A program made the translations under genes and the position numbers. A model generated the notes under the pieces. The model was given only the letters and a program-made list of their open reading frames with translations, had not been told where the DNA came from and ran no database searches. From an uncultured Burkholderiaceae bacterium (GTDB lineage Bacteria; Pseudomonadota; Gammaproteobacteria; Burkholderiales; Burkholderiaceae_B), in NCBI GenBank assembly GCA_934525625.1, contig CAKSZL010000008.1, positions 1-64,000 of the forward strand: a DNA stretch of 64,000 nt, read 5' to 3'. This document shows positions 38,682 to 48,131 of the stretch, piece by piece (the stretch's first letter is position 1; each line of letters starts with the position of its first letter).

Positions 38682-39497
38682 TCATTCGTAGATGGCCACG
38701 CCGCAGCCGGTATCCCAGGGGACGATGGCTTCGTATGCCAGGGTGCGCGGCTTGCGGTCGTGGGCGGCGCCCAGTGCCGTGATCCACAGGCGGATTTCCC
38801 AAGAACCGAAGCCGGCCTGGTCCATCACGGCATTGGGCAAGGCCAGCAGTTCGCCGCGGTCTTCTTGCTCAAGCAGATGCAGAAAGCGCCGGTCGAATTC
38901 GGGGCAGAGGGTTTCCGCTTCGGGCGCGCCGGGCGAATGGGACAGGCCGCCGCTGCCGATGACGGCCACGCGCAGGCCGCTGGCGTCTATGGCCTGGCGT
39001 ATGCTTTTGCCGAGGGTGTAGCAGCGTTGCAGGCTCATCAGCGGCGGCACCTGGCAGTTCTGCATCACCCACACCACGGGAACGTCGAAACCGGGCGTTA
39101 GCAAGGACAGCGGAATGATGACGCCGTGTTCGAGCTGGACGTCCTCCACGAGCGCGGGCTCGACGTCGTTGCGGTAGGCGTGCTCCAGAATGGCGCGGGC
39201 CAAATCGGGTGCGCCGGGTATGGTGACGCTTTCCATGCCCAGCCATTTTTCGACGGGGCCGGTGTAGCTGTCGTTCAGCGCCACGCCACAGGCGGGCATG
39301 GTGTCGATGAAGAAATTCGAGAAGTGGTCTGGCGCGACGACGACGATGGCGTCGGGCTTGGCCTCGGCCAGCCGTTCGCGCATGTAGTCGCAAGCCTGGA
39401 AGAAAGGCCGGGCCTGTTCTTCGGAAGCGGCATGGCGGAAGGCGGCGATGCCGGGCGCATGGCTCATTGCGCCCGCGAATACGAGGGAACCTTTCAC
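38682..39497 (-). CDS. Class III extradiol ring-cleavage dioxygenase, LigB-like catalytic subunit
   Basis: A 271-aa subunit related to protocatechuate 4,5-dioxygenase beta. In LigB the Fe(II) ligands are two His and a Glu; equivalents here are His13 (GAMSHAPG), His58 (VAPDHFSNF) and Glu about 256 (AYEAIVPW). The catalytic-base His187 lies in GGLSHSPG. It overlaps the alpha-subunit gene by 4 bp (ATGA). It opens a catechol-type ring between an OH-bearing and an adjacent carbon. The actual substrate (protocatechuate, gallate or a substituted catechol) is not decided. Confidence 0.9.
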   Translation of the reverse strand: MKGSLVFAGAMSHAPGIAAFRHAASEEQARPFFQACDYMRERLAEAKPDAIVVVAPDHFSNFFIDTMPACGVALNDSYTGPVEKWLGMESVTIPGAPDLARAILEHAYRNDVEPALVEDVQLEHGVIIPLSLLTPGFDVPVVWVMQNCQVPPLMSLQRCYTLGKSIRQAIDASGLRVAVIGSGGLSHSPGAPEAETLCPEFDRRFLHLLEQEDRGELLALPNAVMDQAGFGSWEIRLWITALGAAHDRKPRTLAYEAIVPWDTGCGVAIYE

Positions 39498-39787
39498 AGC
39501 GTATCTCCTTGGGTGCTTTGCAGGGCTCGGTAGCCGCGCACCGGCGCAAGCCGTTCGCAGTACTGGGGGCGCGCAATGCCCATGACGCGCGAGTAGGGCG
39601 CCAGCAGCAGCGGATGCGCGCCCATGCGGTACAGCGCGGCCAGGTCGCCCGAGGCCAGCGCGGCGCGCTCTTGCGCCGTCAGTGGGAAAGGCTGCAAGGC
39701 GGCGTCGGGATCTTGCTTGAGGGCTTGGGCGAGCTGTTCGTCTTTCTTCAAGAGGAACATCACTTTCTGCACGTGGTATAGGCTCAT
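39494..39787 (-). CDS. Extradiol dioxygenase small subunit, LigA-like
   Basis: A 97-aa all-helical subunit of the LigA class: MSLYHVQKVMFLLKKDEQLA, then LTAQERAALASGDLAALYRMGAHPLLL. LigA-type subunits lid the active site of LigB-type partners. The ATG at 39787 is preferred to the TTG at 39808, which would add seven residues not typical of the family. It heads the operon ligA-like, ligB-like, NMT1-like, SDR, marR. Confidence 0.85.
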   Translation of the reverse strand: MSLYHVQKVMFLLKKDEQLAQALKQDPDAALQPFPLTAQERAALASGDLAALYRMGAHPLLLAPYSRVMGIARPQYCERLAPVRGYRALQSTQGDTL

Positions 39788-39811
39788 GCGAGGCTCTTTT
39801 TCCGTCAAATA

Positions 39812-39837
39812 AATATAGTTATATGACTAAGTATATT
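39812..39837. promoter_or_regulatory. Palindromic operator between LigAB-like and TRAP operons
   Basis: AATATAGTTA-N6-TAAGTATATT, an inverted repeat with 9 of 10 matching pairs, lies 25 bp upstream of the LigA-like start and about 195 bp before the TRAP gene. Such AT-rich palindromes are typical MarR sites; the marR gene of the same operon is the natural candidate. Confidence 0.5.
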
Positions 39838-40031
39838 GTTTTTGGAAAAGTTTGCAAGTAGCTTGCAAGCCAACATTCATGCGGGTCTATGCTTATTTTC
39901 CTACCCTAGGGTAATCACTGAAAACATTTCATTGAAGGTAAAAAATTAGTTAGTTATAGTGGTAATTAAATTGCTTGTGCGGCTGCATGCCGGGCGGGCA
40001 ATCCAGAATAAATAACTACGCCGGAGACTCC

Positions 40032-41111
40032 ATGAACAGCTACAAACCACGTTTGCGTCAACGTATATCGAAGGCCGTGCGCGCCATGGCCATGGGCGGC
40101 ATCGTCGGGCTTTTCTGTGCCACGGCGGCGGCGCAGGAAGTTCGCCTGAAACTCCATACCTACGTCCCGCTAAGCGTCCCACCCATGCAGCATCTGATCC
40201 AGCCTTGGGCGGCGGAGCTGGCGGAGAAATCCGGCGGCAGGCTCAAGATCGACATCTATCCCATGATGCAGCTCGGCGGGCGCCAGCCGCAGCTCATCGA
40301 GCAGGTGAAGGACGGCGTGGTCGAGATGGTCTGGACCATACTCGGCGCGACGCCGGGGCGCTTCGCCCGCACCGAAGTGTTCGAACTGCCTTTCGTACAC
40401 CGCAGCACGCTCGCCACCAACCTGGCCTTGCGCGACATGCTGCCCAAAGAGCTGGCGGCGGACTTCACCGAGTTCAAGCCCTTGCTGCTGCACGTGCATG
40501 CCGGCAACGCCTTGCATATGGGCAAGCGCTCCATCGAGTCGCTGGACGACTTCAGGTCCAAGAAGATCAGGTCGCCGGGCCAGACGTCCACCGAGTTCCT
40601 GTCGGCCGTGGGCGCGTCGCCCATCGCCACGACGCTGACCGACGTGTCTTCGATGATGTCGCGCGGCGTGCTGGACGGCGCCATGCTGCCCTTCGACGTG
40701 CTGCCTGCCATCAAGCTGTACGACATGGTGGATCACCACGTGCTGATGAACGAAGACCGCCGCCCGACGACGGCCGTGTTCATGCTCGCCATCAATACCA
40801 AGAGCTACGAGTCTTTGCCGCCCGACCTGCGCGAGCTGATCGACACCAGCATGACCGAAGCCATGTCGGTCAAGGCGGCGCAGGTGATGGAACGCTTCGA
40901 CCGCATGGGGATGGAGCTGGCGCAAAAGGGCAAGGCGAAAATCGTCACCTTGTCGCCGGAGGAAACCCGCCGTGTGGTGGAGGCTTCGGAACCCGTGATT
41001 CAACGCTGGTCGCAACGCCTCGATGCGCTCGGCGCGGATTCGGGCGCCTTGTTGAAGCGTTCGCACGAACTGGGCGAGAAGTACTCCGACAACGGAGCCG
41101 CCAAGCCATGA
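40032..41111 (+). CDS. TRAP transporter solute-binding protein (DctP)
   Basis: A 359-aa periplasmic receptor. The ATG at 40032 has CGGAGA five bases upstream and a Sec signal (IVGLFCATAAAQE). Family blocks: LKLHTYVPLSVPPMQH, GGRLKIDIYPMMQLGGRQPQ, and the conserved Arg in KKIRSPGQTSTEFLSAVG, which usually binds a substrate carboxylate. With DctQ and DctM it makes a sodium-driven carboxylate importer. It is divergent from the LigAB-like operon, so an aromatic acid is the likely ligand. Confidence 0.92.
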   Translation: MNSYKPRLRQRISKAVRAMAMGGIVGLFCATAAAQEVRLKLHTYVPLSVPPMQHLIQPWAAELAEKSGGRLKIDIYPMMQLGGRQPQLIEQVKDGVVEMVWTILGATPGRFARTEVFELPFVHRSTLATNLALRDMLPKELAADFTEFKPLLLHVHAGNALHMGKRSIESLDDFRSKKIRSPGQTSTEFLSAVGASPIATTLTDVSSMMSRGVLDGAMLPFDVLPAIKLYDMVDHHVLMNEDRRPTTAVFMLAINTKSYESLPPDLRELIDTSMTEAMSVKAAQVMERFDRMGMELAQKGKAKIVTLSPEETRRVVEASEPVIQRWSQRLDALGADSGALLKRSHELGEKYSDNGAAKP

Positions 41112-41153
41112 TACGGAACGCGGAATACTCAGGGGCGCGCGGGAGCCGTCATC

Positions 41154-41663
41154 ATGGTTGAAGGCGCTGGTGTCAGGCGGGGGCAGGCCGAACGCGCTCT
41201 GCTCGCTGCCAGCAAGGTGTTCGCCTATGCGGGCGGATTCGTCCTGATCTGCCTGGTGCTGATGATCGTGGCAAGCATATTCGGGCGAGGGTTCTTCGCC
41301 TATCCGATTCCGGGAGACTTCGAGCTGGTGGAGCTGGGGTCGGCGATGGTGGTCGTGCTTTTCCTGCCGTATTGCCAGATCACCCGCAACAACGTCAGCC
41401 TCGACATGTTCGTCCACAGGATGTCCGCACGCGCGCTGAGCATTACCGACGCCTTGGGCAATTTGCTGCTGGCCCTGGTGGCGGGCGTGCTGGCGTGGCG
41501 CTCGGCGCTTGGCGGCATCGAGCTATACGAGACGCGCGACGTCACCAGCCTGCTGCAGATTCCCCTATGGCTGGCATTCCCGATCATCGTCGCCAGCTTC
41601 GTGCTGCTGGCGCTGGTCAGTGTGCTCAATCTGATGACGGACATGAAAGGAGCACGGGCATGA
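41154..41663 (+). CDS. TRAP transporter small permease (DctQ)
   Basis: A 169-aa membrane protein with four TM helices (first at VFAYAGGFVLICLVLMIVAS) and the family block FELVELGSAMVVVLFLPYCQI, then N-N-V-S-L-D. It overlaps the large permease gene by 4 bp (ATGA). Confidence 0.93.
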   Translation: MVEGAGVRRGQAERALLAASKVFAYAGGFVLICLVLMIVASIFGRGFFAYPIPGDFELVELGSAMVVVLFLPYCQITRNNVSLDMFVHRMSARALSITDALGNLLLALVAGVLAWRSALGGIELYETRDVTSLLQIPLWLAFPIIVASFVLLALVSVLNLMTDMKGARA

Positions 41664-42982
41664 GCGGTGTGGAAATCGGTCTATTGGGCCTGGCCGTCAT
41701 GCTGGTCCTGATGTTCATACGCGTGCCCATCGCCGTGGCCATGATGCTCACGGGCATAGGCGGCTATATGTTCCTGGCGGGCGTGGACCCGGCCCTGAAC
41801 CATCTGAAGACGGGCGTCTTCTGGCGTTTTTCGACCTACGACCTGGCCATCATTCCGATGTTCCTGCTGATGGGAGAATTTGCGGCGGGCGCGGGCTTGA
41901 GCACCAGTTTGTTCAAGGCGGCCAACACCTTCTTCGGCCATCGCCGCGGCGGCATGGCGATGAGCGTGATCGGCGCCTGCGCGGGCTTCGGCGCCATCTG
42001 CGGCTCGTCATTGGCGACCGCCTCGACGATGACGCGCGTCGCCTTGCCGGAGCTGCGCGAGGCCGGCTATGGCTTGCCGCTATCCACCGGCGCCTTGGCC
42101 GCCGGCGGCACGCTGGGCATCTTGATACCGCCTTCGGTGGCGCTGGTCATCTACGCCATCATCGTCGAAGCCAATATCGTCGCCTTGTTCGCGGCGGCCA
42201 TGGTGCCCGCGCTGATAGCCATCGTGGGGTTCATGCTGACGGTAGAGCTGTACGTTCGCTTCAATCCGCAAGCCAGCCCCGCGGGCGTGCCTTCGAGCTG
42301 GAAGGAGCGCTGGCGCGCCTTTCTCGAAACCTGGTCCACGCTGCTCATTTTCTTTCTGGTCATAGGCGGTATTTACCTGGGATGGTTCACGCCTTCGGAA
42401 GCCGCCGCCGTGGGCGCGCTGGGCACGGGCGTTCTTGCCTTCGGCAAGGGGCGCATGCGCTGGAAGGGCTTGAGCGACGCCATACTGCGCACCGCCAAGG
42501 GCACCGCGATGATCTTCCTGATCATCCTGGGGGCGGAGTTTCTCAACTCCTTTCTGGCCTTGACCCGCGTCTCGTACGTGATGGCCGAGGCGATCCAGGC
42601 GAGCGGCATGTCCCCCTTCGTGGTGCTGCTGGTCATTCTGGTGTTTTACCTGTTCCTGGGCTGCGTCATGGACAGCTTCTCCATGCTGCTGCTGACGCTG
42701 CCCATTTTCTGGCCCATGCTGAGCGTGCTGGATTTCGGCATGGATCCGGAACACACCAAGCTGTGGTTCGGCGTGCTGGCCCTGGTGGTCATCGAGCTGG
42801 GCCTGGTGACGCCGCCATTGGGCTTGAACATCTTCGTCATCAAGTCCATGGCGCCGGACGTGCCGACGAGCGTCATTTATCGCGGCGTGTTTCCGTTCAT
42901 CCTGTCGGAACTGGTGCGCTTGACGATACTGATACTGCTGCCCGTCGTATCGCTGTGGCTGCCCAGCCTCATGGGGTATTGA
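41660..42982 (+). CDS. TRAP transporter large permease (DctM)
   Basis: A 440-aa permease with about 12 hydrophobic segments. Family blocks: RVPIAVAMMLTGIGGYMFL, then GFGAICGSSLATASTM (substrate/sodium site loop), LIPPSVALVIYAIIVE and VTPPLGLNIFVIKSMA. The ATG at 41660 overlaps the DctQ stop; the longer frame back to 41372 is shadow. It completes the importer. Confidence 0.95.
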   Translation: MSGVEIGLLGLAVMLVLMFIRVPIAVAMMLTGIGGYMFLAGVDPALNHLKTGVFWRFSTYDLAIIPMFLLMGEFAAGAGLSTSLFKAANTFFGHRRGGMAMSVIGACAGFGAICGSSLATASTMTRVALPELREAGYGLPLSTGALAAGGTLGILIPPSVALVIYAIIVEANIVALFAAAMVPALIAIVGFMLTVELYVRFNPQASPAGVPSSWKERWRAFLETWSTLLIFFLVIGGIYLGWFTPSEAAAVGALGTGVLAFGKGRMRWKGLSDAILRTAKGTAMIFLIILGAEFLNSFLALTRVSYVMAEAIQASGMSPFVVLLVILVFYLFLGCVMDSFSMLLLTLPIFWPMLSVLDFGMDPEHTKLWFGVLALVVIELGLVTPPLGLNIFVIKSMAPDVPTSVIYRGVFPFILSELVRLTILILLPVVSLWLPSLMGY

Positions 42983-43029
42983 GCCTGCGTGCGCAACGTT
43001 CTTGGATGAGGGATAAAAGGTAAACAGGT

Positions 43030-44427
43030 ATGCCGGAAAAGAAGATAGGGAAGGATCCCGCCGAGCTGGGCGCGGTCGAAAGTTTGCGCGAATTGGCCGC
43101 GGGCCGGCTGTCGCCGCCGGAGTTGCTCGAAGCCTCGCTGGACAAGCTGGACCAGCGCAACGGCGCTTTGCGCGCCATCGTGGCGCAAGCCGACCGCAAG
43201 GCCTTGTTCGATGCGGCCCGGGCCGCCGGCAAGCGGTATCGGCAAGGGGCGCCATGCGGGCCGCTGGACGGCTTGCCCGTCACCGTCAAGGACAATCTCT
43301 GGGCATCCGGCATGCCGGCCACCTGGGGATTGACCGAGCTGAAGGACTTCCGCCCCGAGGACGAGCCCGTTGTGGCCCGTGTGCGAGAAGCCGGCGCGCT
43401 CATCATAGGCAAGACCAACACGCCGGAATTCGCGCTGGCGGCGGTAACCGGCAACGGCTTGTTCGGAACGACGGTGCACCCCGACGACGCGGCATTGACG
43501 CCGGGCGGTTCCAGCGGCGGCGCCGCGGCCAGCGCTGCGGCCGGCGTGACGGCGCTGGCCTTGGCGACCGATGCCGGCGGCTCCATCCGCCGCCCGGCCG
43601 CCTATACCGGTACTGTGGGTTTCAAGCCCTCCGCCCAGGCGGTGGAACCCTCGCGGGGGTTTGCGCGCACGGCCCTGGATTTCCAGGTCGTCGGGCCTAT
43701 CGCGCGGTCGGTGGAAGACTGCGCCTTGCTCACGTCCACCATTGCGCTCGAACCCGGGCTGGCCGCATTGGGCCAAGACGTTTCATCGCTGGCCGATACG
43801 CTGGCCCGCTGGAGTTCGGAAAAGCGCGCCCGCATATTGCTGCTCGAACCCGCGGATTGCCAGGAGCCCGAGATTACCGCAGCGATACATGCCTCGGCCG
43901 ACAAGTTGGCCAGGCTGGGCCACCACGTGCAAGAAGCGCCCGCGCCCTACGAGCTGGCGGAAGTGGAAGAGATCTGGAGCACGTTGATCGCCTGTGGCGT
44001 GGCCGGTGTGGTAGAGCAGATGCAGCTCGACCTTGCGAACCTGGGCGCGCCGATGCGGGCGCTCGCGCAGCGCGGCGGCAATACGCCGGGCGTGCAGATG
44101 TATCGGGCGGCGCAGTTGCTGCTGGCGTGCCGCCAGCGGGCGGCCCGGATGTGGCAAGACACGGACGTGATCCTGTCGCCGGCCTCCCCCTGCTTTGCAT
44201 GGCCGCATGAATCCGCCTACCCCCAAGCCATCGCCGGGCGGCAGGCGGGCCCGCGCGCGGCGGCGTGCTACGCCACCTTCGCCAACGCGGTGGGGGCGCC
44301 GTCGATTTCGCTGCCGTTTCCGTCCGCGCCGCCACGGCACATCGGCATTCAACTGACGGCGGCGCCGGGTGCCGACGCGCGGCTGCTGGCGTGGGCCTGG
44401 GAATTGGAGCAGGCGCTTGCCGGCTGA
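43030..44427 (+). CDS. Amidase-signature-family hydrolase
   Basis: A 465-aa amidase with the Ser-cisSer-Lys triad visible: Lys87 (VTVKDN), cis-Ser161 in TPGGSSGGAAA, nucleophile Ser185 in DAGGSIRRPA. No signal peptide, so cytoplasmic. It lies 47 bp after the TRAP permease gene in the same orientation, with a NIPSNAP gene next. It probably hydrolyses an amide in the imported compound or an intermediate of its breakdown. GatA function is unlikely, since gatB and gatC are absent here. Confidence 0.9.
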   Translation: MPEKKIGKDPAELGAVESLRELAAGRLSPPELLEASLDKLDQRNGALRAIVAQADRKALFDAARAAGKRYRQGAPCGPLDGLPVTVKDNLWASGMPATWGLTELKDFRPEDEPVVARVREAGALIIGKTNTPEFALAAVTGNGLFGTTVHPDDAALTPGGSSGGAAASAAAGVTALALATDAGGSIRRPAAYTGTVGFKPSAQAVEPSRGFARTALDFQVVGPIARSVEDCALLTSTIALEPGLAALGQDVSSLADTLARWSSEKRARILLLEPADCQEPEITAAIHASADKLARLGHHVQEAPAPYELAEVEEIWSTLIACGVAGVVEQMQLDLANLGAPMRALAQRGGNTPGVQMYRAAQLLLACRQRAARMWQDTDVILSPASPCFAWPHESAYPQAIAGRQAGPRAAACYATFANAVGAPSISLPFPSAPPRHIGIQLTAAPGADARLLAWAWELEQALAG

Positions 44428-44453
44428 CCGGCTACAGCGCAAAGGAGAACCCC

Positions 44454-44783
44454 ATGCTGGTTGAACAGCGCATTTACACGGTCGCCCCCGGCCGGCTGAG
44501 CGAGTACGTAGCGCATTATCGCGAGAACGGCCTGGCTATCCAGAAATCGATACTCGGCCACTTGGTGGCCTACTACACCACCCGCCGCGACGAGCGCGAC
44601 GTCGTGGTTCACATGTGGGCCTACGACAGCATGGAAGCGCGCGAGGAGCGCCGTGCGCGGCTGGAGGCGGATCCGGCATGGCAGGCCTACCGCAAGACGC
44701 TGAAGGGATTCGTCGAATCCAAGGAAAGCTGGATTCTGCATCCAGCTTCCTTTTCGCCTCCTCCGGCGGGCGTGCCTGAATAG
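44454..44783 (+). CDS. NIPSNAP-family protein
   Basis: A 109-aa dimeric alpha+beta barrel protein: MLVEQRIYTVAPGRLSEYVAHY at the start, then GHLVAYYTT and VHMWAYDSMEAREERRARLEADPAW, the family pattern. AAAGGAG sits 6 nt before the ATG. It ends the TRAP-amidase operon. Biochemical roles in this family are poorly defined; small-molecule binding or ring chemistry is possible. Confidence 0.9.
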   Translation: MLVEQRIYTVAPGRLSEYVAHYRENGLAIQKSILGHLVAYYTTRRDERDVVVHMWAYDSMEAREERRARLEADPAWQAYRKTLKGFVESKESWILHPASFSPPPAGVPE

Positions 44784-44815
44784 GCGCTTATTCCGTAAAA
44801 CGCCGGCCCGGCGCC

Positions 44816-45448
44816 TTACTTGCCTTCCTTCAAGAGCCGGCTGACTTCATCCAGCGCGTTTTGGTAGTCGCCCGTCATGGAAGGCGAGGTCAGGTACTTG
44901 CCGGCCACGCCGAACGAAGGCGTGCCTTCTATCTTGTACAGGCGCGAAAGCTCGTTGGCGCGGTTGGCCTTGGCTTGCACGCCGAAGGAATTGAAGGTGG
45001 TCTCGAACTGCGCGCGGTCCACGCCTTGCTCGGCGACCCAGGCGAAGATGGCCTTGGCGTCGAAAATGCGCTTGCGTTCGTCGTGGATGGCGTGGAAGAC
45101 CTTGGGGTGCAGGTCGAGGCGGTTCAGGCTTTCCAGCGTGTAATACAGCTTTTGCAGGTCGCCCATGGCGGCGTTGAAGGCAACGGGCACGGGGCGGAAC
45201 ACGACGTTGTCGGGCAGGCTGGGGCGCCATTTCTCGACCAGCGGCTCGATGGCGGCGCAATGGTTGCAGCTATAGGCGAAGAATTCGAGCACTTCGGTCT
45301 TGCCCGGGGAGTCGGAGGGCTGGGCGGGCTCGATCGCCAGATGGCGTGGCCGGGACGTTTGCGCCTGGGCGGGCAGCAGCGCCGTCAGGGCCAGGCAGCT
45401 CAGGGCGAGGCCGGCGAACGTGCGGGAAAGCAAGGTGGCGTACGACAT
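44816..45448 (-). CDS. dsbA: Periplasmic thiol:disulfide oxidoreductase DsbA, CNHC active site
   Basis: A 210-aa thioredoxin-fold oxidase with a signal peptide (LALSCLALTALLPAQAQ). EVLEFFAYSCNHCAAIEP carries the active-site Cys61 and Cys64; DsbA proteins usually have C-P-H-C, so Asn replaces Pro here, which should alter redox potential. The cis-Pro loop is in EGTPSFGVAGKYL. It follows the SPOR-domain gene and argS on the same strand, an arrangement shared with Alcaligenaceae. Confidence 0.93.
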   Translation of the reverse strand: MSYATLLSRTFAGLALSCLALTALLPAQAQTSRPRHLAIEPAQPSDSPGKTEVLEFFAYSCNHCAAIEPLVEKWRPSLPDNVVFRPVPVAFNAAMGDLQKLYYTLESLNRLDLHPKVFHAIHDERKRIFDAKAIFAWVAEQGVDRAQFETTFNSFGVQAKANRANELSRLYKIEGTPSFGVAGKYLTSPSMTGDYQNALDEVSRLLKEGK

Positions 45449-45526
45449 AAAAGGCTTCCTGTAATCAAGGGCAAGGGTTCAGACCAGTTATCGCCCGGCA
45501 AGTTCAGTGCGGGCGGCCGATTCGCT

Positions 45527-46246
45527 TCAGGGGCGTACGACGCTGGATTCTATCTTGGCTTCGCTGAGCTGCACGCGCGAGCGGTTCATTTCGTCTATGC
45601 CCTGGAACGGGCCCACGCGTACGCGGTACAGCTGCGAGCCGTTGACCTGGGCCGATTGCACCTGCACGGGCAGCCCCATCATGAGGATGCGCCCGCGCAC
45701 GGATTGCGCGTCGGTTTCGGAACGGAAGGCGCCGGCTTGCAGGTAATAGGTGGTGGAGGTTTGCGCCGGCGCGGCGGGTTTCGCCGTGGCGCTGGGCGCG
45801 GGCTTGGCGGCGGGCGGCTGCTGCGGCTTGGCCTGCGCCGGCGGTGCGGTCGTTTGCGAGTCGGGCGAGTGCGCGGCCGAGCCCAGCGTGGCCAGCAGGG
45901 CGCCGATGTCGTCCCCGCCCGACTGGCTGGACGGCTTGGGTTGAGCAGGGTCGGACGGCAGGGGCGTGGGCGGCGTGACGGCCGGGCCTTGTCCTTGCTG
46001 GCCGGCCGGGCCGCTGGCGCCGTACAGGCCCAGATTGGGGTCGGGTGCGTCGCGCACGTCGGGTAGCAGAGTCTGCGCGGGCGCGCGGCTGGCCTTGTCC
46101 ACGAAAGGCATGGGCACCTGGGTGACGAAGTAGGCAACGGCGGCGGCAGCGGCCAACCCGATGATCAGGCCGACCAGTACGCCGAACATGGCGTTGCTGC
46201 CTTTCGAGTTCGAGGAGGACGATTTGCGTCGTTGTCTGGTGGCCAT
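45527..46246 (-). CDS. SPOR-domain (FtsN-like) cell-division protein
   Basis: A 239-aa bitopic membrane protein: basic cytoplasmic tail (ATRQRRKSSSSNSKGS), one TM helix (FGVLVGLIIGLAAAAAVAYFV, ~21-41), a long Pro/Ala/Gln-rich periplasmic linker, and a C-terminal SPOR domain (~165-239; YYLQAGAFRSETDAQSVRGRI, VRVGPFQG). SPOR domains bind denuded septal peptidoglycan. Six bases separate it from the argS stop, so it is probably co-transcribed. Confidence 0.92.
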   Translation of the reverse strand: MATRQRRKSSSSNSKGSNAMFGVLVGLIIGLAAAAAVAYFVTQVPMPFVDKASRAPAQTLLPDVRDAPDPNLGLYGASGPAGQQGQGPAVTPPTPLPSDPAQPKPSSQSGGDDIGALLATLGSAAHSPDSQTTAPPAQAKPQQPPAAKPAPSATAKPAAPAQTSTTYYLQAGAFRSETDAQSVRGRILMMGLPVQVQSAQVNGSQLYRVRVGPFQGIDEMNRSRVQLSEAKIESSVVRP

Positions 46247-46252
46247 GGGGGC

Positions 46253-47938
46253 TTACATCCTTTCGGGGGCGGTAACCCCCAATTGCGCCAGGCCGTTGGC
46301 CAGCACCTGCCGGGTGCCGTGCGCCAGGCGCAGGCGGGCTTGCTTCAGGGCCTCGTCGTCGACCAGCACGCGCTCGGCGTTGTACCAGGCGTGGAAGTCG
46401 GCCGCGCATTCGCGCAGCCAGAACGCCACCTGGTGCGGGGCCATGTCGTTGGCCGCCTGGGTGAGCATGCCGGGATACTCGGCCAGGCGTTGCAGCAGCG
46501 CGATCTCGGACGGCGCCTGCAGCTTGGCCAAGTTGGCCCGGCCCAAGGCGTCGGCGGGCACGCCGGCCTGGTTCAGCATGGAGCAGATGCGCGCGTGGGC
46601 GTACTGTATGTAGTACACCGGGTTCTCTTCGCTCTTGGACAAGGCCAGGTCGACGTCGAAGACGAATTCGGAGTCGGCGCGGCGCTGGGCCAGGAAAAAG
46701 CGCACGGCGTCCTGGCCGACCCAGTCGATGAGGTCGCGCATGGTGACGTAGCTGCCCGCGCGCTTGGATATCTTGACCTCGGCGCCGTCGCGCACCACCT
46801 TGACCATCTTGTGCAGGATGTAGGCGGGGAATTCCTTGGGAATGCCCAGGTTCAGGGCCTGCAGGCCGGCGCGCACGCGCGCGATGGTGCCGTGGTGGTC
46901 GGTGCCCTGGATGTTGATGGCGTGGTGGTAGCCGCGTTCCCATTTGGCGACGTGGTAGGCCACGTCGGGCACGAAATAGGTGTAGCCGCCTTCGCGCTTG
47001 CGCATGACGCGGTCTTTGTCGTCACCGGTGCTCAACTCGGTGGTGCGCAGCCACAGCGCGCCGTCTTCTTCGTAGGTGTGGCCGGAATCCACCAGCGCCT
47101 GCACGGTGCGCTCGACGCGGCCGTCGGTGTACAGCGAGCTTTCGAGATAGAAGTTGTCGAACTTCAGGCCGAAGGCTTGCAGGTCGAGGTCTTGCTCGCG
47201 GCGCAGGTAGGCCACGGCGAAGCGACGGATGTCGTCCAGGCTATCGACGTTGCCGGTGGCGGTGACGGACTCGCCGTCGGCGGCCCGCACCGTGGCCCGG
47301 GCCTGGAAGTCGCGGGCGATGTCCAGGATGTAGTCGCCCTTGTAGCCGTCGGCCGGGAATTCGGGCGCATCCGGCGCGATGCCGCGCGCGCGCGCCTGGA
47401 CGCTGATGGCCAGATTGTCTATCTGGTTGCCGGCGTCGTTGTAGTAGAACTCGCGCGTTACCTGCTTGCCCTGGGTGGCCAGCAGGCGGCACAGCGAATC
47501 GCCCAGCGCGGCCTGGCGCGCATGGCCGACGTGCAGCGGGCCGGTGGGGTTGGCCGACACGAATTCGACCAGCACTTTGTCTTGCGTGGCGGGGCGCTGG
47601 CCGAAGCGCTCGGCTTCCTGCCAGATGGCGGCCAGCACGCCTTGGTGGGCGGCGGCCGTCAGGCGGATGTTGATGAAGCCCGGCCCGGCGATTTCGGCCG
47701 AGGCGATCAGGCCGGCGGCCTGGGGCTGGGCCAGCAGGGCCTGCACGATCTGTTCGGCCAGCTCGCGCGGATTGCGCTTGGCGGGGCGCGCCAGTTGCAT
47801 GGCCACGTTGGAGGCGACGTCGCCATGGCTGGCGACCTTGGGCCGTTCCAGTTGAATGTCGGGCGTGGCGCCGGGCACGACGGTTTCGACGGCGGCGGCC
47901 AGCAGTTCGGAGAGAAGTTGTTGTTGCCCAGGAAGCAT
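46253..47938 (-). CDS. argS: Arginyl-tRNA synthetase
   Basis: A 561-aa class I synthetase. The ATG at 47938 gives [18 protein letters not shown]; the upstream extension is not family-like. The N-terminal Add-1 domain has [17 protein letters not shown], the HIGH motif reads [12 protein letters not shown], and the C-terminal DALR anticodon-binding region includes [14 protein letters not shown] and the final [14 protein letters not shown]. It heads the argS-SPOR-dsbA block. Confidence 0.97.
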   Translation of the reverse strand: MLPGQQQLLSELLAAAVETVVPGATPDIQLERPKVASHGDVASNVAMQLARPAKRNPRELAEQIVQALLAQPQAAGLIASAEIAGPGFINIRLTAAAHQGVLAAIWQEAERFGQRPATQDKVLVEFVSANPTGPLHVGHARQAALGDSLCRLLATQGKQVTREFYYNDAGNQIDNLAISVQARARGIAPDAPEFPADGYKGDYILDIARDFQARATVRAADGESVTATGNVDSLDDIRRFAVAYLRREQDLDLQAFGLKFDNFYLESSLYTDGRVERTVQALVDSGHTYEEDGALWLRTTELSTGDDKDRVMRKREGGYTYFVPDVAYHVAKWERGYHHAINIQGTDHHGTIARVRAGLQALNLGIPKEFPAYILHKMVKVVRDGAEVKISKRAGSYVTMRDLIDWVGQDAVRFFLAQRRADSEFVFDVDLALSKSEENPVYYIQYAHARICSMLNQAGVPADALGRANLAKLQAPSEIALLQRLAEYPGMLTQAANDMAPHQVAFWLRECAADFHAWYNAERVLVDDEALKQARLRLAHGTRQVLANGLAQLGVTAPERM

Positions 47939-48131
47939 AGGGAATGAGTCAGTATGCCCGGCGCAAACCCCGGTTTCGTGCCGGATGCGGCGCGGGCCAG
48001 CAAAAGTCCGATTATCGCATGTCCGGCGGCCGGGAATGCGCTTGCCCAGGGTATGCGCGCCGCGTGGCGGCGCCCCGCAAGCCCTTGAAGGCAAACCCGT
48101 ATGGACGCCGGGCGGCAAAATCCTTACCATC

